A stretch of 64,000 nucleotides of DNA from CAYPEL01 sp036479985 (GTDB lineage: Bacteria > Pseudomonadota > Gammaproteobacteria > DSM-19610). The position numbers were made by a program, and so were the translations under genes. The notes beneath the pieces were generated by a model. The model did not search any database, had not been told where the DNA came from, and worked only from the letters and a program-made list of their open reading frames with translations. The stretch spans positions 1,736,001 to 1,800,000 of the forward strand of contig CBDDAF010000003.1 of the NCBI GenBank assembly GCA_965224815.1, given 5' to 3'. The stretch's first letter is position 1, and each line of letters begins with the position of its first letter. Positions 25,891 to 34,836 of the stretch are shown one piece after another.

Positions 25891-26301
25891 GCTTAATTCC
25901 TTACTGTACCAAACAACCGCGCAGGGTTATAAGTGTGAGGTGCGAGTGCGACGAAACTGAAATCAATGTATACGCTCACAGGGGTAAAGGGCTCTCTTAA
26001 TACTACAGATTACCGGACTAATTATAGCACTCGGCTCATAAAGGCCAGGTGACGCGCCCAACAAAATTAAAATCAGCCATGCACTAAAAATTTATATCAC
26101 AGAATTTATGATTAAAAAATTTCATGTTTAAGTCAATGAGGCGGCCTGAAACCCACGCTCTCCCGCAAATACGTATAAGTACTTACGTATTCGTACAAAT
26201 ATCTGATTTGGTTACTTCTTAATATGATTGGGTAAACCTGTTCACTAGGTTTGATTTGTTTCTAAGTGAAAAATATTTGTTGTAAAAAAAGAGAGGCTAC
26301 C
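25891..26301. promoter_or_regulatory. Control region between the peroxidase operon and the PilZ gene
   Basis: A 411-nt divergent region with no supported gene. It has an AT-rich centre (26080-26150) and a tacgta-rich palindromic segment at 26170-26200 (acgtat-aagtactt-acgtat with a further tcgtac). That segment resembles the half sites upstream of the diguanylate cyclase genes. Promoters for both flanking units should lie here. None stands out as a clear consensus. Confidence 0.45.
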
Positions 26302-26694
26302 ATGACAGCACAAACGGTCACACAGATTAAACCTCAAAAGCAAAGTAGTGCGAGTGATTTTTCAATTTACCGCTGGAGCAGGCGCATCCCCGCCAGGCTA
26401 GAGGTAACACTTTACGACAATACAAAAGGGGCGGCGTATGATTCAGGATTGCTGGGCACATTTAAAACCCGTAACCTTGACAGCCGAGGCATGTTCATAG
26501 AAACCGGATCAATCAAACTGAGGCCCAGTGATGTTGTCTATATCCATGTGGAAATAACCCTGATGGGGAAAGTCAAAAAACACTGGTTACGCGGCACAGT
26601 CGTACGGCGCAACAACAGCGGTGTAGCCATCTGGTATTCCGACACGCAAAGCAATGCCTTTTTCCGAGACCTGGCAGAGCTGCAAGACCTGTAG
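26302..26694 (+). CDS. PilZ domain protein (c-di-GMP receptor candidate)
   Basis: A 130-residue single-domain protein. The PilZ pattern is visible: an RRIPARLEV N-terminal arginine motif (about 29-37) and TRNLDSRGMFIETG, the (D/N)xSxxG-type motif, followed by VYIHVEITL beta strands. PilZ proteins bind c-di-GMP and control motility, exopolysaccharide or transcription. The start at 26302 has GAGAGG upstream. The neighbouring diguanylate cyclases make a local circuit plausible. Confidence 0.85.
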   Translation: MTAQTVTQIKPQKQSSASDFSIYRWSRRIPARLEVTLYDNTKGAAYDSGLLGTFKTRNLDSRGMFIETGSIKLRPSDVVYIHVEITLMGKVKKHWLRGTVVRRNNSGVAIWYSDTQSNAFFRDLAELQDL

Positions 26695-26860
26695 ATCTAA
26701 AGCTGATTCAAGCGAGATACATTCTCGCGCTAACAAACCCGATCCCAGCTTTCCAATTCAAGAGCCAACCCCTCGGGAAATGAATTGCCTGTGGTATAGT
26801 GGACTCAATTCTTGAGCAGGCTAATTTAGCAGCCTTATCCCGCTACAAATTATATTAATA

Positions 26861-28324
26861 ATGCAGGTATTAACCTTATTATTGGGTCTGCCGTTGCTCG
26901 GTGCCGCGCTGATCACTCTCTGGCCCGGGCAATACGTCAAACAGATTCGCTTCATTGCAGTGGCTGTTGCCGTGGCAACCCTGGCCTTATCCTGGTCACT
27001 GGTCGCTGGTTTTGATTTTTCCAGCGCCGCATTGCAATACAGTCATATCACCCCCTGGAACCCACGCCTTGGAAGCTCTTTTGCACTCGGTATCGATGGC
27101 TTTTCCTTGCCGATGATTTTACTCGCCACCTTACTGTGTTTTCTCGCCATCCTGGCATCGTCATCCATCAAGGAACGAGTTAAAGGCTATTATGCACTCA
27201 TGCTAGTTCTTGAAACCGCCATGCTGGGTGTTTTTATGGCACAGGATTGGTCACTGTTTTATCTATTCTGGGAAATGACGCTGATTCCGTTATTTTTCCT
27301 GATCGACCGCTGGGGTGGCAAACGCAAACAACAGGCTGCACTTAACTTCGTGCTATATACCATGGGTGGTTCCATCTTTATGCTGATCAGCCTGCTGGTA
27401 GTTTTCGATGCCATCCCCGGCCATTCCTTTTATATAGAAGATGTCGCTACCGGTGCACGTTTACTGCCCGCCCACACCCAGGTACTCATTTTTCTTGGTT
27501 TCCTGGTTGGCTTCGGCGTCAAGATGCCGATCTTCCCGCTGCACGGCTGGCTTCCACTGGCCCATGTCGAAGCACCGAGTCCAGTGAGTATTTTACTATC
27601 GGGAATCTTGTTAAAGATGGGATCGTACGGTCTGATCCGTGCGGTCATCATGCTGCCTGATGCTGCACTTGCACTACAAAATGTTTTGGCGGGACTGGGA
27701 CTATTCAGTCTTATTTATGGAGGCTTGCTCGCCTGGCGTCAAACTGACCTCAAAGCAATGATTGCTTATTCATCAATTAGTCACATGGGCATCGTCTTGC
27801 TCGGTATCGCCACATTAAACAAGGCAGGATTGACGGGAGCTATGTTGCAAATGGTGGCACACGGTCTGGTCGCTGGCGCACTGTTTTTATTAATCGGCCT
27901 GCTATACGAACGCACCGGCACACGTGATATCAATCACTACAGTTCACTGATTCAGGTGACACCGCGCTTTGCCTTCTTTACCTCGCTGGCTTTATTGGCC
28001 GGCATGGGTTTGCCCGGCACAGCGGGTTTCATCGCCGAACTGCATGCCATCATCGGTGGTTTTGAGCGCTGGGGCTGGGTCATTTTACTGATCAGCGTCG
28101 GCATCATGATCACAGCAACCTATTCTCTGCGCACCATCGGCCGCCTGTTTACCGGCCCGGTTCGCCCGGACATGCACAAGGTTCAGGATATGCGACCAGT
28201 AGAACTGGCGGCGGCGGGATTACTGTCTGCCGCTATTATCAGTATTGGCATTGCACCCGGCCCAGTGCTGAACATCATGTCGGCTTCTGTTGATCAACTG
28301 AGCAGCGTTTTTTCAGGCATGTAA
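26861..28324 (+). CDS. ND4/NuoM-type antiporter subunit, first gene of the DAB cluster
   Basis: A polytopic inner-membrane protein, 487 residues, of the ND4/MrpD/NuoM family. The ion-path residues are kept: E138 (LFWEMTLIP), K221 (VKMPIFPLHGW), K252 (LLKMGSYG), and the C-terminal Glu in GTAGFIAEL. It ends 2 nt before the GTG of the DabA gene, with which it is surely co-transcribed. No other complex I subunits (NuoA-K) are nearby, so it probably couples ion flow to inorganic-carbon uptake rather than to NADH oxidation. Confidence 0.9.
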   Translation: MQVLTLLLGLPLLGAALITLWPGQYVKQIRFIAVAVAVATLALSWSLVAGFDFSSAALQYSHITPWNPRLGSSFALGIDGFSLPMILLATLLCFLAILASSSIKERVKGYYALMLVLETAMLGVFMAQDWSLFYLFWEMTLIPLFFLIDRWGGKRKQQAALNFVLYTMGGSIFMLISLLVVFDAIPGHSFYIEDVATGARLLPAHTQVLIFLGFLVGFGVKMPIFPLHGWLPLAHVEAPSPVSILLSGILLKMGSYGLIRAVIMLPDAALALQNVLAGLGLFSLIYGGLLAWRQTDLKAMIAYSSISHMGIVLLGIATLNKAGLTGAMLQMVAHGLVAGALFLLIGLLYERTGTRDINHYSSLIQVTPRFAFFTSLALLAGMGLPGTAGFIAELHAIIGGFERWGWVILLISVGIMITATYSLRTIGRLFTGPVRPDMHKVQDMRPVELAAAGLLSAAIISIGIAPGPVLNIMSASVDQLSSVFSGM

Positions 28325-28326
28325 TC

Positions 28327-31300
28327 GTGATACCGACTAAACCACAAAGCCGAAAACAATTGCATGCCCGATTACGCCATGCCATTGAACACATGGAACA
28401 CGTTTTGCCTGGGCAAGCAGCAATCAAGGATTTCGTGCATCACAATACATTGCACGGCTTCGAACACTTGCCTTTTGCTGAAGCACTGAAAACTGCTTAT
28501 AAAGTAACGGGTAATTTTGGCTACCTGCCGGTTGAAAAATTTCGTGAGCTGTATCAACAAGACCGCATTGATGAAACAGATCTGCAATGGGCGCTGCAAG
28601 AAACACCGTCCATCAAAGCTCAGGATGTGATTTTTAAAACCGGCGGTGATGAAATACGCCAGGCGGATATTTACCTGACCAGCCTGTTACACCCATTAAA
28701 ATCTATTACCGGTTGCCAGCTCAACTGGCAAATCGAAGAAGTAAATGCCTTGCAGGCCTTTCAACCTGATGTTTCCAAGTCAAGCCGCAAGCGCTTACTG
28801 AATACGGCCGGAACCTCTGAGAATGAAGCCATCGCTGACTTATGGAATGCTTGTCTGCACGTGCTGAAGCTGGATCATTTCATCGCCCACCCTGAAGAAA
28901 TGCTGGATCTGACACCGGAACAAGCCGAGCGCATGCTCTCGCAAATGATGCCGGACGCGGATCATCCGGAAGGCCAACCGATCATGGATGGCATGATTTT
29001 AAAACAGGCCAGGCAACACCTCGATCAATTGCTGGATCAAGTTGGCGATTCACTAACGCTAGAAGGACTATTGCAAAAACTTACGGGGCATGATGTGTTG
29101 CAAGAAATGCGGCCCTTGTTAATACGCTATCTGGCAGCTTTTCTCGACCAGGGCTTCGCAGCCTGGACTGGGCCCGATCGTTCGCAAGGTTTTTACAACA
29201 TGTGGCGCAACAGTGCAGCCCGTGATTTAGCGCCTATCTTTGAAGATCTGGAAGACTGGTCTGATAGCCTGGAGGCCTTACCGGATGACCCACTGGATGC
29301 TGTCATCATCGAAATGCGCTGGCGTGGTTTACCGGAAGATAAATGGGAAGGTTATTTACAACGCCTGGCGCTGGAACTGCCGGGCTGGTCGGGTATGTTC
29401 ATGTGGCGGCACAACCGGCCAGGCTACGATGGACTGGATCAAATCAAAATCGACATGCTGGATTATCTAGCTGTCCGGCTGGTACTGGAACGCCTGTTTA
29501 CGCAAAGACTTTGCCGTGAGTTATGGCAGATAGAAGCCAGTTTTGACGTCATCGGCTGGTACTTCCGGCATCACCTGCCGGAATTCATGGTGCGCAATAT
29601 CTTTTATAACCAGCACCTGCCGGAATACCTTGCGACGCTCGCGCAACACCATCTGAACAGTTCGGATGTCATTATCACTGAGGAGCAGCAATGGTTACAC
29701 CTTGCGCATTTGATATGGACCTGGCAACACAGTCGATCCAATAGTACCTCTGGTAGTAACTCACTGTTTCATCATGCCTGGCCTTTATTCAGGCTAATGC
29801 AACATCTTGGCATCAGTGGTGCCGAACTACGCAACCTGAATATTGCCCAGGTCGACATGATGTTTGATTGTCTGGAAACATTGGACAAACACACAACTGG
29901 TTATTTGTGGTTACAGGCGTATGAGCGGCATTATCGTGAACAGTTTTTTAATGCCGTTACCAACAATCACGGCCGCGGCCGTTTTGAAAAACGCGAACAA
30001 CGTGCGGAGGCACAAATTGTATTTTGCATGGATGACCGCGAAGAAGGTTTTCGCCGTCACCTGGAAGAACACAACCCAGCCATTGAAACACTCGGTGCTG
30101 CCGGTTTCTTTGGTGTATCAATCAACTGGCGCGGACTGGATGATGAAAAAATCACACCTTTGTGCCCGGTAGTTGTTACCCCTGCGCACGAAATCCAGGA
30201 AGTCACCCAATCAGGCCAGGAAGTCCGGCAACGCAATCACCAACAGCGCCGCCGCTTGCGTTTGCGTATGAAAAACCTGATATTTCAGGAAACCCGCCGT
30301 AACCTGCTGGCAAGCGCACTGTTAATTCTGGTTAGCGCCCCAGCCAGCTTGCTCATGCTGATCGCTAAAACGCTAGCGCCGCGCACGACCGGGCGCTGGA
30401 CTGAAAAGCTACGTACTGGCTTTGATCTAAAAGTACCGACTGCGATCACAGTAACCACGAAACAACCTCAAACACCCGCCACACCGGAACAACCACGTAT
30501 TGGTTTTACCGATGAAGAACAGACTGACCGTGTACAAGGCTTTTTAAAAACCATTGGTTTGCAAAACACCTTTGCGCCCTTAGTGGTATTGATGGGCCAC
30601 GGCTCCATGAGTCAGAATAATCCACACCTGGCAGCCTATGATTGTGGTGCCTGCAGCGGCCGTCACGGCGGCCCTAATGCCCGCGCCTTTGCCAGCATGG
30701 TTAACCGTCCGGAAATTCGCGCCCTGTTGCGTGACCGCGGTATCGACATACCAGACGACACCTGGGTGCTCGGCGCTGAACACAACACCTGCGATGAAAA
30801 TATTGAATGGTATGACACGGACGCAATGCCCACCGCCTTTCATAATCACTTCGAAGACCTGAAAAAAGATTTACACATTGCCACACTTGGTTCTGCACAC
30901 GAACGTTCACGGCGTTTAATGTCAGCACCCAAAACGGCTTCACGTAAAAAAGCACTTAATCATATCGCCGGACGCGCAACCGACTTCAGCCAGGCACGGC
31001 CAGAACTGGGACATGCCACCAATGCTGCCGCCATAATCGGTCGACGTTCAATCAGCCAGGGTGCATTTTTTGACCGCCGTGTATTTCTAATTTCCTACGA
31101 CCCAACCCAGGATCCGGATGGAACGATAGTGGAAAATATTTTGCTGAATGCCGGGCCGGTCGGTGCTGGTATCAGCCTGGAATATTATTTTTCAACGGTC
31201 AATAACGACCAGTACGGTTGCGGCACCAAAATCACCCACAATGTCACCGGCCTGTTAGGTGTCATGCACGGCACCAGCAGTGACCTGCGTACTGGTTTAC

Positions 31301-31617
31301 CCAAGCAGATGATCGAGATTCACGAAGCCATGCGCTTACAGGTGTTAGTGGAAGCCAGCATTGAAACACTCACCGCCATTTATCAACGCCAACCACCCCT
31401 GCAACAATTGATTGGCAATGGCTGGCTTTTAGTCAGCGCAAAAGATCCCGATAGCGGTGAAATCAGCGTATTCAAACCTGACCAGGGTTTTGTACCCTGG
31501 CTGGGTAAAGTCACACCCCTGCCAACCGCCGCCACTTCTACCGATTGGTATCAAGGTCACGACAAACCATTGGCACCGGCGTTAATCGATAATCACAAGC
31601 AGGCTAGCCATGCTTAA
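28327..31617 (+). CDS. dabA: DabA-type inorganic carbon transporter subunit (DUF2309)
   Basis: The cytoplasmic subunit of the DAB CO2-uptake system, proposed to hydrate CO2 to bicarbonate using membrane energy. The 1096-residue protein has the beta-carbonic-anhydrase-like site of DUF2309: C567-x-D569 (IVFCMDDRE), H758 (MGHGS) and C773 (YDCGACSG). The 15-residue His-to-Cys spacing is the same as in characterised DabA. The N-terminal HHNTLHGFE segment is also typical. It starts with GTG 2 nt after the ND4-type gene and overlaps the next gene by 8 nt. It is longer than the roughly 830-residue Halothiobacillus DabA. Confidence 0.94.
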   Translation: MIPTKPQSRKQLHARLRHAIEHMEHVLPGQAAIKDFVHHNTLHGFEHLPFAEALKTAYKVTGNFGYLPVEKFRELYQQDRIDETDLQWALQETPSIKAQDVIFKTGGDEIRQADIYLTSLLHPLKSITGCQLNWQIEEVNALQAFQPDVSKSSRKRLLNTAGTSENEAIADLWNACLHVLKLDHFIAHPEEMLDLTPEQAERMLSQMMPDADHPEGQPIMDGMILKQARQHLDQLLDQVGDSLTLEGLLQKLTGHDVLQEMRPLLIRYLAAFLDQGFAAWTGPDRSQGFYNMWRNSAARDLAPIFEDLEDWSDSLEALPDDPLDAVIIEMRWRGLPEDKWEGYLQRLALELPGWSGMFMWRHNRPGYDGLDQIKIDMLDYLAVRLVLERLFTQRLCRELWQIEASFDVIGWYFRHHLPEFMVRNIFYNQHLPEYLATLAQHHLNSSDVIITEEQQWLHLAHLIWTWQHSRSNSTSGSNSLFHHAWPLFRLMQHLGISGAELRNLNIAQVDMMFDCLETLDKHTTGYLWLQAYERHYREQFFNAVTNNHGRGRFEKREQRAEAQIVFCMDDREEGFRRHLEEHNPAIETLGAAGFFGVSINWRGLDDEKITPLCPVVVTPAHEIQEVTQSGQEVRQRNHQQRRRLRLRMKNLIFQETRRNLLASALLILVSAPASLLMLIAKTLAPRTTGRWTEKLRTGFDLKVPTAITVTTKQPQTPATPEQPRIGFTDEEQTDRVQGFLKTIGLQNTFAPLVVLMGHGSMSQNNPHLAAYDCGACSGRHGGPNARAFASMVNRPEIRALLRDRGIDIPDDTWVLGAEHNTCDENIEWYDTDAMPTAFHNHFEDLKKDLHIATLGSAHERSRRLMSAPKTASRKKALNHIAGRATDFSQARPELGHATNAAAIIGRRSISQGAFFDRRVFLISYDPTQDPDGTIVENILLNAGPVGAGISLEYYFSTVNNDQYGCGTKITHNVTGLLGVMHGTSSDLRTGLPKQMIEIHEAMRLQVLVEASIETLTAIYQRQPPLQQLIGNGWLLVSAKDPDSGEISVFKPDQGFVPWLGKVTPLPTAATSTDWYQGHDKPLAPALIDNHKQASHA

Positions 31618-33178
31618 TAATATTGTTTGGCTAATCCCTTTCCTGCCAATGATGGCAACGTTATGGATTGCCATTGGTTATGCCGCTGGATTCAATCGAG
31701 GCGAAGCCGGAGAAACGCACACTCGCCGGGTGGCGTTAGGTGCAAGCGCTCTATCATTACTGCTGCTGTTGATCATTGATGTCTTGATCTGGCAACGGGG
31801 TGAGTTACCCGGCCATTTGCAACTAGCGCCCTGGTTCAGCAGTGGCGATTATCAATTTCAGTTAAGCTTTTTACTCGATGGTCTCGGTTTGATCATGGCT
31901 CATCTGGTCAGCACGCTGTGCTTGTTGACATTGCATTTTTCCGATAACTACCTGCATCGTGAATCTGGTTTCCAGCGTTTCTTTATGATCTTGAGTCTGT
32001 TTACCGGAGCCATGTTATTAATCGTGATGGCCGGTAACTCATTGCTGGCATTTGTGGGCTGGGAACTGGCCGGTGTCAGCTCGTATTTACTGATCGCCTA
32101 TGCCCATGATCGTCCAACGGCCACTCAAAATGCAACGCGCGCTTTTGTCACTAATCGAATCGGCGACGCTGGTTTTATTCTGGGTATTGCCATGTCCCTG
32201 TTCTGGATCGACAGCACCGAATGGCCTGCCCTGTTTGTCAGTGCCTCCGGTTTGAGTTCGCTCTATGCCGGACTGATTGCCATGGGTTTTCTGGTAGCCG
32301 CACTGGTTAAATCTGCACAGCTGCCTTTTGCCCCCTGGATAGCCCGCGCACTGGAAGGCCCGACACCTTCGAGTGCTATTTTCTACGGTGCAATCATGGT
32401 GCATGCTGGCGTGTATTTGGTCATTCGCCTGCAACCCCTGCTCGAACACACACCGGAACTGATGTGGATGGTGGCACTGATTGGTGCGTTCACCGCCTTG
32501 TACGGTTTAATCGGCAGCCTGGTACAAAGCGATGTCAAAAGCGCACTGATGTTTTCCACCACCGGCCAGGTCGGCTTGATGTTTTTTGCCTGCGGTTTAG
32601 GCTGGTTTGAATTAGCTAAATGGCATCTGGTAGCACATGCCATCTGGCGCACTTATCAATTTCTAAGCTCACCAGCCACGATGCATTTAATGCACCAGCC
32701 TACCCGGCCCGTTCCCCGCTGGTTACAAAACCGGCATTCGTTGTACACCGCTGCATTGCAACGTTTCTGGGTTGAACATATTGCCGACTGGTTGCTGGTC
32801 AAACCCACCCAGGCACTGGGACGAGACGCACAAACTTTTGACCAGCACGTCGTTAACCGGCTGGTTGGTTTACCAGGGTCAATCGGTGCGGTCTCATCCC
32901 TGGCGCAGTGGGAGAAACAAAAGCACACTCACAGCATGCAACTGGACGGTGATTCGGGCGATATTGGCCGAGGTCGCGGTGCAGTTGGCGCATTCATGGA
33001 ATGGATTGCTTCCATGCTGCACTGGTTCGAAGAACACCTGGTACTCAAAGGTGGCGACCGCGGCGTTCAAAGAATTATTTTACGGCTTGGCCACGCCCTG
33101 ATCCAGGTGGATGAACTGCTCAGCCGGCCACGTTATTTATTATTAATGTTGTCACTGACTTTTGTGGTTATCCTCTGA
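31610..33178 (+). CDS. dabB: DabB-type ND5/NuoL-like membrane subunit
   Basis: The membrane partner of DabA, a 522-residue ND5-family protein. It has FVGWELAGVSSYLLI, ATRAFVTNRIGDAG, and VKSAQLPFAPWIARALEGPTPSSA with the family Lys and Glu residues, then a soluble-looking insert (about 395-450) before the last membrane segments. It is shorter than NuoL and lacks the long lateral helix. It overlaps dabA by 8 nt and the next gene by 1 nt. DabA-DabB pairs transport inorganic carbon in Halothiobacillus and relatives. Confidence 0.92.
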   Translation: MLNNIVWLIPFLPMMATLWIAIGYAAGFNRGEAGETHTRRVALGASALSLLLLLIIDVLIWQRGELPGHLQLAPWFSSGDYQFQLSFLLDGLGLIMAHLVSTLCLLTLHFSDNYLHRESGFQRFFMILSLFTGAMLLIVMAGNSLLAFVGWELAGVSSYLLIAYAHDRPTATQNATRAFVTNRIGDAGFILGIAMSLFWIDSTEWPALFVSASGLSSLYAGLIAMGFLVAALVKSAQLPFAPWIARALEGPTPSSAIFYGAIMVHAGVYLVIRLQPLLEHTPELMWMVALIGAFTALYGLIGSLVQSDVKSALMFSTTGQVGLMFFACGLGWFELAKWHLVAHAIWRTYQFLSSPATMHLMHQPTRPVPRWLQNRHSLYTAALQRFWVEHIADWLLVKPTQALGRDAQTFDQHVVNRLVGLPGSIGAVSSLAQWEKQKHTHSMQLDGDSGDIGRGRGAVGAFMEWIASMLHWFEEHLVLKGGDRGVQRIILRLGHALIQVDELLSRPRYLLLMLSLTFVVIL

Positions 33179-34728
33179 TGGACGTCGTGGAACTACACTG
33201 GCAGGCCTCAGCCAATTATCCGATCTTGGCCAGCCTGCAATTTTTACCGTTGCTCGCTATTGGACTGCTGTACTTATTACGCCAGACACGCCTCCTGTTT
33301 CCAGCCGCCATCCTGTTTTCCATCACTGAGTTACTGATTTCGATCGATCTTTACTACACGCTGCAAACCAAATTACCCGTCCTGCAACTGGCGGAACGAT
33401 TCGAAATACTGCCGCCGTTTGTCTACCATGCTGCGATCGACGGTATCTCTGTTTTATTCATACTACTGACATCATTGCTAACTCTATTAGTAGTGTTGTA
33501 TTCGCGGGTACGAAAAATCGGTGCGCTGGCAAATTTTCTGATCATCATTTTCGGTATTGAAGCTTCCTTACAAAGCCTGTTTGCCACTCAGGACTTGTTA
33601 TGGTTCGCACTGATGTCCGCCGTCGAACTGCTACTAATCGCCGTGGTTCTAAAATACTGGGCCAATGCACCAAAAGAAGATTTGGCCCTGCAACGTTACC
33701 TGCAGTTCATGGGCACCGGCCTGCTATTACTGTTTGCCGGGCTATTTATACTCGGCTGGAACTATGCCGAAACCCATCATGGCATCTGGTCCTTCGAGCT
33801 CGACAAACTGTTGGATGCCCCGATTCCCAAACCATTAGCCGTCGCCGTTTTCTTTTTATTATTTTACGCGATGGCGATACGCATACCCTTATTCCCCATG
33901 CATGGCTGGCTACCGTTGCTCGCTGAACACGGCACAGTCGCCGTGGCCGGTGTCTTCCTGCTGGGATTGAAAACCGGTATCTATGGACTGGTGCGTTTCG
34001 TTTTCCCCTTAGTACCGGATGCCGTCAAACAATGGAGTGAATGGGTAACCGCCTTTGCCGTCGTTGGTATCTTCTACGCCGCACTACTGGCACTGATGCA
34101 AACCAACATGCGCCGCTTATTAGCCTTCGCCGTTGTCAGTCATACCAGCGTCGTCGTGATAGGTCTATTTACTCTGAAGGAACTGGGCTTTCAGGGCGGC
34201 ATTATGCTATCGATCAACTTTGGCCTGGCCACCGCCGGATTATTATTCATGACCGGCTTTATATTCCGCCGCACCCGCACCCTGTCACTACCAAGACTGG
34301 GCGGGCTGTTCGACCACTTCCCTGTCATCGGCACTGCCTTCCTGGTAGCCGGTCTATCCATCATCGGCATGCCCGGCACCCCGGGATTCGACGCTGCTCA
34401 TCTTATGATGGAAGCCTCGATCCAACGCTTTGGCGCGCTAGTAACTATCGCGGCCGCACTCGGCAACGTCGCCGCAGCCGCCTTTTTACTCTGGGCATTC
34501 CAGCGCGCCTTTCTTGCACCCGCTAGTGAACCGTCAAAAGCAAAAGACATTGAACCCGCAACACTAATGGAACGTGTACTGGCAATAATCGTCATCGTCA
34601 TCCTACTAGGTGCCGGATTCTACTCAGAACCCTGGATCAAACTTATCGCATCGTCACTAGATGGACTGAATGCAATCTACTCAACTCAGGAATTACCAAC
34701 CAGTGCTATCGCCACACAACCACATTAG
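33178..34728 (+). CDS. Divergent ND4-like membrane subunit of the DAB cluster
   Basis: A 516-residue polytopic protein recognisable as ND4/NuoM-like from IPLFPMHGWLP and LLGLKTGIYG, but unusual at the ion-path positions. The membrane-helix-5 Glu position is Ala148, with E150 two residues on. The helix-7 Lys is Arg (R235). The C-terminal Glu is replaced (GTPGFDAAH). K265 is kept. It overlaps dabB by 1 nt (TGATG), so it is part of the complex operon. It may be a structural or modified-conductance subunit. Confidence 0.85.
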   Translation: MDVVELHWQASANYPILASLQFLPLLAIGLLYLLRQTRLLFPAAILFSITELLISIDLYYTLQTKLPVLQLAERFEILPPFVYHAAIDGISVLFILLTSLLTLLVVLYSRVRKIGALANFLIIIFGIEASLQSLFATQDLLWFALMSAVELLLIAVVLKYWANAPKEDLALQRYLQFMGTGLLLLFAGLFILGWNYAETHHGIWSFELDKLLDAPIPKPLAVAVFFLLFYAMAIRIPLFPMHGWLPLLAEHGTVAVAGVFLLGLKTGIYGLVRFVFPLVPDAVKQWSEWVTAFAVVGIFYAALLALMQTNMRRLLAFAVVSHTSVVVIGLFTLKELGFQGGIMLSINFGLATAGLLFMTGFIFRRTRTLSLPRLGGLFDHFPVIGTAFLVAGLSIIGMPGTPGFDAAHLMMEASIQRFGALVTIAAALGNVAAAAFLLWAFQRAFLAPASEPSKAKDIEPATLMERVLAIIVIVILLGAGFYSEPWIKLIASSLDGLNAIYSTQELPTSAIATQPH

Positions 34729-34730
34729 CC

Positions 34731-34751
34731 CCCTCTCCCTCCGGGAGAGGG
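34731..34751. repeat. ccctctccc hairpin repeat between DAB cluster genes
   Basis: A perfect 9-bp stem with a 3-nt loop, followed by ttggggagagggg, which can pair alternatively with the left arm. It resembles the common ccctctccc intergenic repeat. It separates the third ND4/ND5-type subunit from the fourth and may reduce transcription into the latter. Confidence 0.65.
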
Positions 34752-34836
34752 TTGGGGAGAGGGGATCAAATAAAAGCCGTGGCCTTATAAAGGTTAAAAA
34801 TCACTGCTCATTAATTCTGACGAGGAACAATCGCTA

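Noticed and set aside
34041..34526. A 161-residue Arg/His-rich plus-strand open frame
   Set aside because: It is an out-of-frame shadow of the divergent ND4-like gene, whose own frame is clearly coding.
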